Of a DNA stretch of 5,612 nt, positions 1 through 4,705 are shown piece by piece (the stretch's first letter is position 1; each line of letters opens with the position of its first letter). The stretch lies in NCBI GenBank assembly GCA_964651315.1, contig CAZYXO010000064.1:1-5612 (forward strand), read 5' to 3'. The position numbers and the translations under genes were made by a program. The DNA comes from CAZYXO01 sp964651315. Its GTDB lineage: Bacteria > Bacillota_I > Bacilli_A > RF39 > UBA660. The notes beneath the pieces were generated by a model. It saw only the letters and a list, made by a program, of their open reading frames with translations. It made no database searches and was not told where the DNA came from.

Positions 1-14
1 TTAAGCCCTTTTTT
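1..14 (+). terminator. Possible right half of a terminator cut by the window edge
   Basis: The first bases end in AAGCCC followed by six T residues on the plus strand. This is what the 3' arm and T-tract of an intrinsic terminator look like when the 5' arm lies off the window. It would end a plus-strand gene to the left. On the minus strand the same bases form an A-tract followed by GGGCTT, so a bidirectional terminator or a leader hairpin of a minus-strand transcript is equally possible. The pairing arm cannot be seen. Confidence 0.3.
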
Positions 15-30
15 ATAATATCTCAGAAGA

Positions 31-43
31 TTTTGCTGCAAAA
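31..43. promoter_or_regulatory. 13-bp palindrome at predicted transcription start
   Basis: TTTTGC-T-GCAAAA is a perfect 6-1-6 inverted repeat. It covers the predicted start of transcription (about 43) of the minus-strand promoter at 50-78. An operator in that position would block initiation. The binding protein is not recognised, and in such AT-rich DNA a chance palindrome is possible. Confidence 0.3.
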
Positions 44-49
44 CTAAAG

Positions 50-78
50 ATTATATAAAAAATACCCCCTCCCTGCAA
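50..78 (-). promoter_or_regulatory. Predicted sigma-A-type promoter reading off the left edge
   Basis: On the minus strand a TATAAT -10 box (50-55) lies 17 bp from TTGCAG (73-78), which keeps the TTG of the -35 consensus. Transcription would start near 43 and leave the window to the left, so the controlled gene is not visible. A LexA-like box abuts the -35 side, which suggests DNA-damage control. Confidence 0.4.
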
Positions 79-79
79 G

Positions 80-93
80 AGAACAAATGTACG
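80..93. promoter_or_regulatory. Candidate LexA (SOS) operator
   Basis: The plus strand reads AGAACAAATGTACG. Against the Gram-positive LexA (DinR) box CGAAC-N4-GTTCG it matches 8 of the 10 defined positions, differing at the first base and at one T. It sits one base from the -35 element of the left-reading promoter at 50-78, where a bound repressor could interfere with RNA polymerase. The target would be the gene off the left edge. Only one box is seen, and a partial match can arise by chance. Confidence 0.4.
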
Positions 94-146
94 AAAATGC
101 GAAATTCAGAATTTTCACTTATTTTTTTATATATTTTCTTATAATT

Positions 147-173
147 AAAAAGATTATCTTTCTAATAATCTTT
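147..173 (-). terminator. AT-rich hairpin ending the three-gene operon
   Basis: A 9-bp stem (149-157 with 165-173) and 7-nt loop is followed on the minus strand by a run of five T residues (147-151, partly in the stem). It overlaps the stop codon of the nucleotidase gene. The stem has only one G:C pair, so it is a weak intrinsic terminator, but its place at the end of the operon supports the role. Confidence 0.5.
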
Positions 174-720
174 CTCTTACTTCTAACCAATTATTTACTC
201 TTTTTATACCTTTACTATCTAGTTCTTCTTTTGTTTGATAAATATTATGAAAAGCAGTAAACAATAATTTTATTTTAGCATTTTCTAAATTTTTATCTCG
301 ATCATCTATTTTTACATCAGTTTGCAATAAACCTTTATTATTAATAAATATATAATGATCTGGTTTTATAAATGGATAATGTTTTTGTAAACATAAATGT
401 TTATAATAAGGCATTATAGCACTTCTAGTTAAATCTTCTCTAAATAAATATGCAGTTCCAATATAAATATCATAATAAACTTGTAATTCTTTTAATACTT
501 CATAAGAATATGGTACTAATTCACAATAATCATACATATTTTTTTGAAAGAAAAAGTTAAAAAAGTTATGTAATTCATCTTTTGGAATAATGTTTTGCAT
601 ATAAAAATTTTTAAAATCATTCATTTCATAGTTAGTTCCTAAGAATTCATTTAATAACTTTAAGAAGCCTCCAGTTAAAAGTACGTCATCCATATCCACC
701 ATTATTGTTTGTTTTTCCAT
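154..720 (-). CDS. NT5C-type 5'(3')-deoxyribonucleotidase-like HAD phosphatase
   Basis: This 188-aa protein fits the 5'-nucleotidase type C family of the HAD superfamily, whose members remove phosphate from (deoxy)nucleoside monophosphates in the cytoplasm using Mg2+. Visible motifs are DMDDVL at residues 9-14 (nucleophile Asp9, acid/base Asp11), Thr89 in the YIGTA strand (motif II), a candidate motif III lysine at 129, and the acidic IDDRDKN stretch at 138-144 (motif IV, Asp139/Asp140). Length is normal for the family. The start is fixed by a perfect AGGAGG (725-730), 4 nt before ATG and overlapping the stop of the upstream gene. It is the last gene of an operon behind an SDR and a PLP enzyme, 8 nt downstream of the latter. 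Substrate choice (dNMP, or another small phosphate ester) cannot be read from the sequence; a house-cleaning role is an inference. Confidence 0.82.
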   Translation of the reverse strand: MEKQTIMVDMDDVLLTGGFLKLLNEFLGTNYEMNDFKNFYMQNIIPKDELHNFFNFFFQKNMYDYCELVPYSYEVLKELQVYYDIYIGTAYLFREDLTRSAIMPYYKHLCLQKHYPFIKPDHYIFINNKGLLQTDVKIDDRDKNLENAKIKLLFTAFHNIYQTKEELDSKGIKRVNNWLEVRERLLER

Positions 721-724
721 ATAT

Positions 725-730
725 CCTCCT
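725..730 (-). promoter_or_regulatory. Consensus ribosome binding site of the nucleotidase gene
   Basis: AGGAGG lies 4 nt upstream of the ATG and overlaps the TAG stop of the preceding gene (729-731). Ribosomes ending the upstream gene finish on the site, which favours coupled translation. Confidence 0.8.
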
Positions 731-1952
731 ATTTTTTTAATTCATTTATGGCATTCATTATAGCAATTAAACCATATTCAAAAGTAATACTTCCTTGTAG
801 ATAAGCCACAAAAGGTGCCCTTAATGGAGCATCGCATGATAATTCTATGCTCGAACCTGTTATAAAAGAACCTGAGGCCATAACAATTTTTGAATCATAT
901 CCTGGCATATCATCAGGAATAATTTTAAAATTACTATCAATTGCACTATACTTTTGAATAGAATTTACGAATTTAATTAAATTATCGGCATTTTCTAAAT
1001 ATATTTTTTCTACTATGTCACTTCTTTTTTCATTATATTTAGGCTCAACTTTAAAACCATTATTTTCTAATAATAAACTAGCAATAATTACTGTTTTTAA
1101 ACTATTATTAACCACGCTAGGTGCATTATATAATCCTTGTAAAATATATTTATTCATATTTAATGATGGTCCTATTTCTTTACCAAGCCCTGGAACATAT
1201 AATCTCTCACTAATATCATTTATTAAATCTTTGCGACCAATTATGTAACCTCCACTTGGTACAATACCAGCACCTAAATTTTTAATTAATGAACCAACTA
1301 TTAAATCACATCCAACTTCTAAAGGTGATTTACTTTCCACAAATTCTGTATAACAATTATCTACTGCTATAATTATATTTTTATTAATATTTTTAATAAA
1401 TTTTACTATTTGTTCCATTTTTAAAATATCAATACTTTCACGTAAACTATAGCCAATACTTCTTTGAATATAAATAACTTTTGGTAACTCTTTTTCAATA
1501 CTTAATTTAATTTTTTCATAATCAAAATCATTACTTAATAAATCAATTTCTTCATAAATAATACCATTACTAATCAATGAATTTTTATTTTCTTTAATAC
1601 CAATTGATTCATGAATTGTATCATATGGTGTTCCACTTATTACTAATAATTTATCTTTTTGTTTTATTATTCCTGATAACATTATATAAATAGCATGAGT
1701 TCCACTGACAATTTCTTTTCTAACAATAGCATCTTCTCCACCAAATATTTCACTATAAATACGCTCTATTTTATCTCTACCGATATCGCTATAACCATAT
1801 CCCGTAGTACCTTCAAAATCACTATAAGATACATTATATTTATGAAAGGCATTTAATACTTTTTCACTATTCATAAAACATATATCATCATAATAATTAA
1901 AAATATCTTTTGTTTGATTTAGTGCTTCATTTATTTCTTTTTTAGTAATCAT
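729..1952 (-). CDS. PLP-dependent methionine gamma-lyase-like / aluminium resistance family protein
   Basis: This 407-aa protein matches the family annotated as 'aluminium resistance protein' or 'methionine gamma-lyase family protein' (YnbB-like in Bacillus), a fold-type I PLP enzyme related to the Cys/Met metabolism lyases. Its conserved N-terminal block FEGTTGYGYSDIGRDKIE spans residues 47-64, SGTHA (83-87) fits the cofactor-phosphate loop, DNCY at 198-201 supplies the Asp that contacts the pyridine nitrogen, and SLIKNLG (221-227) carries the probable Schiff-base Lys224, followed by a Gly-rich PSGGYI stretch. Length is normal and no break is seen. Its ATG overlaps the TGA of the upstream SDR gene (ATGA), and GGTGGA just before the start can serve as ribosome binding site. 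The true reaction of this family is poorly established; C-S or related beta/gamma-elimination is inferred from the fold. Confidence 0.85.
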   Translation of the reverse strand: MITKKEINEALNQTKDIFNYYDDICFMNSEKVLNAFHKYNVSYSDFEGTTGYGYSDIGRDKIERIYSEIFGGEDAIVRKEIVSGTHAIYIMLSGIIKQKDKLLVISGTPYDTIHESIGIKENKNSLISNGIIYEEIDLLSNDFDYEKIKLSIEKELPKVIYIQRSIGYSLRESIDILKMEQIVKFIKNINKNIIIAVDNCYTEFVESKSPLEVGCDLIVGSLIKNLGAGIVPSGGYIIGRKDLINDISERLYVPGLGKEIGPSLNMNKYILQGLYNAPSVVNNSLKTVIIASLLLENNGFKVEPKYNEKRSDIVEKIYLENADNLIKFVNSIQKYSAIDSNFKIIPDDMPGYDSKIVMASGSFITGSSIELSCDAPLRAPFVAYLQGSITFEYGLIAIMNAINELKK

Positions 1953-2689
1953 TTTGTTCCACCATCGATTCTTATTACTGTATTATTAATATAATTTGCA
2001 TTATCACTTGCTAAAAAAACAATAGTTTTTGCAATTTCTTGAGGTTCTGCAAATCTATGTAATAATATTTTATCTTGTTCTGCTTTTTTAAAATTAGGTT
2101 CCATATCTTTATTCATTTCTGTATTCATCCAACCAAGAGCAACTGCGAAAACATTTATATATGGTGCTAGTTTTATAGCAAAATTATGAGTTAAAGAAAT
2201 AATACCTGCTTTTGATACATCATAATCAACACTTTCAGGATAATTAGTATCAATTCCATTAGTACTTGTAATATTAATTATCTTCCCTTGTTTTCTTACA
2301 TACATAAATTTACTAACTTCTTTTGTAACAATAAAAGTACCTACTAAATTAGTATCAATAACACTTTTAAATTCTGCAACACTTTTTTTTAATATATCAT
2401 TATCTTTGGCAATACTTGCATTATTTATTAAAATATCTATAAAACCAAATTTATTAATAATTACTTTAATCATATTCTTAACTTCAATTTCATTACTAAT
2501 ATCGGCTTTTATAATAATTGATTTAATATTATATTTTTCTATTTCTTGTTGTAAACTAATTGCTTCTTTTTCACTTTTATTATAATTAATAATTACATTT
2601 GCTTTATATTTAGCAAATTCTTTAATTAATTCTCTACCTAATCCCCTACTACTTCCAGTAACTAAAACTACTTTATTCGTAAAATCCAT
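1949..2689 (-). CDS. Short-chain dehydrogenase/reductase, FabG-like
   Basis: A classical SDR of 246 aa with an NAD(P)-binding Rossmann fold. Counting from the chosen start, TGSSRGLG (11-18) is the cofactor loop, NNAS (89-92) the stabilising motif, and Asn114, Ser142, Tyr156 and Lys160 (YDVSK) form the catalytic tetrad. The C-terminal IDGG is typical of FabG-type 3-oxoacyl-ACP reductases. One oddity: the usual 'PG' after the fifth strand reads Leu-Gly (ALGW). A longer start at 2698 gives 249 aa, but there AAGGA (2699-2703) would touch the ATG. From 2689 the spacing is 9 nt and the protein begins MDFTNKVVLVTG, as in relatives, so 2689 is preferred. First gene of an operon, overlapping the next by 4 nt. 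No other fatty-acid genes are nearby, so a role outside fatty-acid elongation is likely; the substrate is unknown. Confidence 0.87.
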   Translation of the reverse strand: MDFTNKVVLVTGSSRGLGRELIKEFAKYKANVIINYNKSEKEAISLQQEIEKYNIKSIIIKADISNEIEVKNMIKVIINKFGFIDILINNASIAKDNDILKKSVAEFKSVIDTNLVGTFIVTKEVSKFMYVRKQGKIINITSTNGIDTNYPESVDYDVSKAGIISLTHNFAIKLAPYINVFAVALGWMNTEMNKDMEPNFKKAEQDKILLHRFAEPQEIAKTIVFLASDNANYINNTVIRIDGGTK

Positions 2690-2710
2690 ACATTTCATTC
2701 CTTTTTCATT

Positions 2711-2738
2711 ATTATACTGGAAATTAAAAAAATGTAAA
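2711..2738 (-). promoter_or_regulatory. Promoter of the SDR-PLP-nucleotidase operon
   Basis: On the minus strand TTTACA (2733-2738, five of six matches to TTGACA) is separated by 16 bp from a perfect TATAAT (2711-2716). Transcription should start near 2704, giving a very short leader in which AAGGA (2699-2703) lies at the 5' end. With so short a leader the SDR start at 2689 is more credible than the one at 2698. Confidence 0.65.
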
Positions 2739-2794
2739 TCAATTCTTAATTACTTTTGAAAATAACTTTTATATAAACGATAAATTACATTTTA

Positions 2795-2818
2795 GTAAGA
2801 TAATTAATAATTTCTTAC
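2795..2818. repeat. Inverted repeat at the original end of the HAD gene
   Basis: GTAAGA (2795-2800) and TCTTAC (2813-2818) can pair around a short AT core, extended by AATT/AATT with one bulged base. It overlaps the stop codon of the displaced HAD reading frame (2815-2817). No T-tract follows on either strand, so it is at most a weak terminator or an RNA 3'-end hairpin. Confidence 0.3.
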
Positions 2819-2936
2819 ATTTGTGTAAACCCTTTAGTCCTTATTAAATCATTAGATTTATTTAATATATTAATTGCATTTATTATTTGTTTTTCACCTA
2901 AACCTTTAGTAGTTTTAATTAAACTCAGATAAGCCC
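2815..2936 (-). pseudogene. Out-of-frame C-terminal remainder of the HAD gene
   Basis: Directly after the HAD ORF, a shifted minus-strand frame continues as AYLSLIKTTKGLGEKQ and then IINAINILN, ending in TAA at 2815-2817. This fits the usual tail of small HAD proteins of this group, where a stretch like 'LVKT...GL.E....AI.IL' follows the last DD motif. Removing one G from the GGG at 2934-2936 (minus strand) restores one 171-aa frame; adding two bases near the same place would also do so. The change may be a true mutation or a consensus error in a G-run. Upstream of the G-run this frame soon meets a stop, so the switch point is confined to roughly 2919-2937. Confidence 0.7.
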
Positions 2937-3331
2937 ATTAAATCATAAGATTCATCATCTAGTATTACAAATGATTCAATATCATTATGATTATTTAACC
3001 ATTGATTTATTTCTTTTTGTCTAATTCGATTTTTATCATAAGGTGTAATACTATAAATATCTAAGTTATATTTTTTTAATAAATTAGTAAATTCTCTTGC
3101 TTTATCATTTAGGGGAATTAACGTTTCATTTTCTAAACTCCAAAAACAACGCCATGATGAACTTAAAACAATTTTAGCATTAGTCTTATTAACGATTTCT
3201 TTTAAAGATTTTACTCTAAATTCATCTATTTCTAAAGTCCATATATTTGTTTTTTGCCAATATTCATATCTTTTTTTAAATGTATTAATTGTATTTAAAA
3301 CACCATCTATATCTAAAAATATTACTTTCAT
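2915..3331 (-). CDS. Small HAD-fold hydrolase, C-terminus lost by frameshift
   Basis: The 138-aa reading frame starts MKVIFLDIDGVLN, with HAD motif I Asp7/Asp9. Motif II is VLSSSWR (55-61, Ser57/58), a basic region with Lys106 may be motif III, and VILDDES (122-128) gives motif IV Asp125/Asp126. The pattern DIDGVLN...SSSWR...LDD resembles the small HAD domain also found with RNA-repair proteins ('HAD domain in Swiss Army Knife RNA repair proteins'); relatives run to about 160-180 aa. All catalytic motifs are upstream of the break, but the final strand-helix segment is out of frame (2815-2936), so folding may be impaired if the shift is real. It begins 3 nt after an unrecognised 155-aa gene and has no strong ribosome binding site of its own, so translation is probably coupled. 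Substrate unknown: a nucleic-acid or nucleotide phosphate is possible but unproven. Confidence 0.75.
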   Translation of the reverse strand: MKVIFLDIDGVLNTINTFKKRYEYWQKTNIWTLEIDEFRVKSLKEIVNKTNAKIVLSSSWRCFWSLENETLIPLNDKAREFTNLLKKYNLDIYSITPYDKNRIRQKEINQWLNNHNDIESFVILDDESYDLMGLSEFN

Positions 3332-3334
3332 AAT

Positions 3335-3802
3335 TTATAATTCTTTTTGTCTAATATTTTTGTTTTCTGTTTTATTAAAGTGATTATAGTTATTTATAGT
3401 CATTATTTCCCCATTTTTTTCAATTAAATATAAATCAACACTTTCACCATTTATATTTTTTCTAACAGGTAATAAAAGTAATTTAACTATTAACATTTTA
3501 CATAAATCTTCATAATCTATTGGTAACATATTCGGCCAATTTTTAAATTGTTTGTGTTTAAAACATTCTTTTATTTCATTTGTTAATATATTAGTTATTT
3601 GATTTGTATTACATACTTCTAATATTACATTTATTAGATATGTATAAAGTTGTTCATAAGTTAAATATCCATAATTCCAATTTTGTTTTTTAATATATTC
3701 TTGAATTTTATCTATTTCGCCATCATTATTTTTACAATATATTAAAAAATTATAATTTTCTTCACTAATTATTCTTTTAGTAATACCATTTTCATCAAAC
3801 AT
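3335..3802 (-). CDS. Hypothetical protein, partner of the HAD gene
   Basis: I do not recognise this 155-aa protein. It has no signal peptide and no clear transmembrane segment, although LIVKLLLLP (108-116) is a short hydrophobic stretch. It is rich in Asn, Lys, Ile and Tyr, with a predicted mainly helical centre (about 50-115) and a polar C-terminus ending NKNIRQKEL. No zinc-binding Cys/His pattern or nucleotide-binding loop is visible. The ORF is well supported: a TTGTTT-17-TATAAT promoter lies just upstream, and AAGGA (3809-3813) is 6 nt before the ATG. The HAD gene follows after only 3 nt, so the two are almost surely co-transcribed and may work together, for example as an enzyme with a substrate-binding or regulatory partner. 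That is inference from position alone. Confidence 0.7.
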   Translation of the reverse strand: MFDENGITKRIISEENYNFLIYCKNNDGEIDKIQEYIKKQNWNYGYLTYEQLYTYLINVILEVCNTNQITNILTNEIKECFKHKQFKNWPNMLPIDYEDLCKMLIVKLLLLPVRKNINGESVDLYLIEKNGEIMTINNYNHFNKTENKNIRQKEL

Positions 3803-3824
3803 TTTATTTCCTTCTTTCTTTTAC

Positions 3825-3853
3825 ATTATATCTTACATATAAGAAAAAAACAA
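3825..3853 (-). promoter_or_regulatory. Promoter of the hypothetical protein-HAD unit
   Basis: On the minus strand a perfect TATAAT (3825-3830) lies 17 bp from TTGTTT (3848-3853). The start of transcription would be near 3818, just before the AAGGA ribosome binding site at 3809-3813, giving a short leader. The -35 box is only half-consensus. Confidence 0.6.
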
Positions 3854-3867
3854 ACTACTAATGTAAT

Positions 3868-3884
3868 TTGTAATTTTTTTACAA
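3868..3884. promoter_or_regulatory. Inverted repeat upstream of the promoter at 3825-3853
   Basis: TTGTAA-N5-TTACAA is a perfect 6-bp inverted repeat with an all-T spacer, 14 bp upstream of the -35 box. It is dyad-symmetric as operators are and faintly recalls Rex-type TTGTGA...TCACAA sites, but lacks the G/C pair. On the plus strand CTTTTT follows, so a weak plus-strand terminator is an alternative. Chance symmetry in AT-rich DNA cannot be excluded. Confidence 0.25.
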
Positions 3885-3972
3885 CTTTTTGTGTGACATA
3901 TCATGTTAGAATTAAAATTTTAGTATTTTTAGTTATCTATTTTTATTAAATTATTTATAGTATTACATAAAC

Positions 3973-4024
3973 AATACCTTACTTAATAACCTTTTAATAC
4001 CTTGCTATAATACCCTAAAACCTT
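3973..4024 (+). repeat. Degenerate short direct repeats at about one helical turn
   Basis: The octamer AATACCTT occurs at 3973 and 3996, with variants AATAACCTT at 3985, AATACCCT at 4009 and AAAACCTT at 4017. The first four copies start 12, 11 and 13 bp apart, so they face the same side of the helix. No gene overlaps them. They may be binding sites for an oligomeric protein or the trace of an amplified short unit. Confidence 0.4.
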
Positions 4025-4025
4025 T

Positions 4026-4052
4026 CAAACAAAGCGAGCAGCGATTTGTTTG
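4026..4052. repeat. Hairpin with CAAACAAA arms
   Basis: CAAACAAA (4026-4033) and TTTGTTTG (4045-4052) form an exact 8-bp inverted repeat around an 11-nt loop that is unusually GC-rich for this region (GCGAGCAGCGA). No T-tract follows closely on either strand, so it is not a standard terminator. It sits next to the AATACCTT array, and together they may form one intergenic repeat element. Confidence 0.4.
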
Positions 4053-4112
4053 TTGCCCTTGAATATGATTATAAGTTGTAAGTGGTTTTTTATCATCCTA
4101 CTTTCGATATTT

Positions 4113-4143
4113 AAAAAAAGCAGTATCAAATTAAGATACTGCT
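4113..4143 (-). terminator. Intrinsic terminator of the lipoprotein genes
   Basis: A perfect 9-bp stem, AGCAGTATC (4119-4127) with GATACTGCT (4135-4143), has a 7-nt loop and is followed on the minus strand by seven T residues (4113-4119). It starts about ten bases beyond the stop codon of the 156-aa lipoprotein gene. This is the clearest terminator in the window. Confidence 0.88.
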
Positions 4144-4153
4144 AATTTAATAT

Positions 4154-4624
4154 TTATTCTTTAGTAACTTGAATAGAAATACTACCACTGTTATTTCCAC
4201 TAAACGAACCAACAGTTACATAAACACCATCACTATTTTTAGCACCAAATGAATACATATTACCATTATCAGTAACAACAACATCTTTCATCCCTGTTCC
4301 CGGTGTAGTAAATCCTGCTTCTTTAAGTTTTTCTGCATATGCTTTACATTCTTCAATTGTCCAATCTGTTAAAGTAATGTTATGACCACCAAAGTAATCA
4401 TTATCAACAGCTTTTTCATCATAGATTGTTGCTCCTTCTGGTTTTGGTATTAAATTAGTATATTCATTAGATGGCCATGCAACACCTGTAGTTTCTCCTT
4501 GCTGTTGATTTCCTCCTTGTGTCCCATCATTGTTATTTTCTTTTTGTTCTCCACATCCTGTTAAACCTAGTAATAACACAAATGTAAATGCTACTACCAT
4601 TAGACTTTTTAAATTTTTTATCAT
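4154..4624 (-). CDS. Small secreted lipoprotein with a conserved WPSNxxxxLIPKPE domain
   Basis: This 156-aa protein has a type II signal peptide: Lys at 3 and 6, a hydrophobic core at 8-20, and lipobox LTGC with lipidated Cys24. It should be anchored to the outer face of the membrane. Residues 25-46 are a flexible Asn/Gln/Gly-rich linker. The mature domain opens with TGVAWPSNEYTNLIPKPEG (46-64), then a stretch ending TIEECKAYAEKLKEAGFT (89-106) and a strand-rich tail. This layout (WP...L.P.P, then a Y...L...GF helix) resembles a lipoprotein domain common in gut Firmicutes, possibly DUF6591; I cannot confirm the family. No enzyme motif is seen. AAAGGA (4631-4636) lies 6 nt before ATG. It follows a second lipoprotein gene after 81 bp with no terminator between, and a strong terminator follows it. 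Function unknown. Confidence 0.8.
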   Translation of the reverse strand: MIKNLKSLMVVAFTFVLLLGLTGCGEQKENNNDGTQGGNQQQGETTGVAWPSNEYTNLIPKPEGATIYDEKAVDNDYFGGHNITLTDWTIEECKAYAEKLKEAGFTTPGTGMKDVVVTDNGNMYSFGAKNSDGVYVTVGSFSGNNSGSISIQVTKE

Positions 4625-4647
4625 ATTTTTTCCTTTCCTTTCTTTTA

Positions 4648-4667
4648 ATATGATTGTTGTATCATAT
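4648..4667. promoter_or_regulatory. 7-6-7 inverted repeat in front of the second lipoprotein gene
   Basis: ATATGAT-TGTTGT-ATCATAT is a perfect 7-bp inverted repeat 11 bp upstream of the AAAGGA ribosome binding site of the 156-aa lipoprotein gene. It could be an operator, since a TATGAT -10-like box lies within it, or an mRNA hairpin between the two lipoprotein genes that affects processing or stability. No T-tract follows on the minus strand, so it is not a terminator. Confidence 0.4.
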
Positions 4668-4705
4668 AATTTTTAATTTTTAAAATAATTGAATTAGTTA
4701 TTGAT

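Noticed and set aside
94..146. TATAAT on the plus strand at 140-145 as a promoter
   Set aside because: No acceptable -35 box lies 16-18 bp upstream, and it would read antisense into the nucleotidase gene.
1015..1248. 77-codon open frame on the plus strand
   Set aside because: It lies wholly inside the PLP enzyme gene in antisense, has no ribosome binding site, and its hydrophobic content is a shadow of the AT-rich coding strand.
2915..3331. Programmed ribosomal frameshift in the HAD gene
   Set aside because: No slippery heptamer or downstream stem-loop of the usual type is seen at the switch. A simple indel in the G-run explains the data better.
4025..4096. 23-codon minus-strand ORF (MIKNHLQL...) in the gap after the lipoprotein terminator
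   Set aside because: AGG directly touches the ATG, so spacing is wrong. No promoter is visible and the frame runs through a hairpin; it may be chance.
3831..4112. Possible riboswitch or tRNA in the 280-bp gene-poor stretch
   Set aside because: No cloverleaf, T-box or known aptamer core could be traced. Only the short repeats, hairpins and a promoter already listed are supported.
4625..4705. Terminator between the two lipoprotein genes
   Set aside because: The only stable inverted repeat (4648-4667) has no T-tract after it on the minus strand, and the other AT runs do not form a convincing stem.
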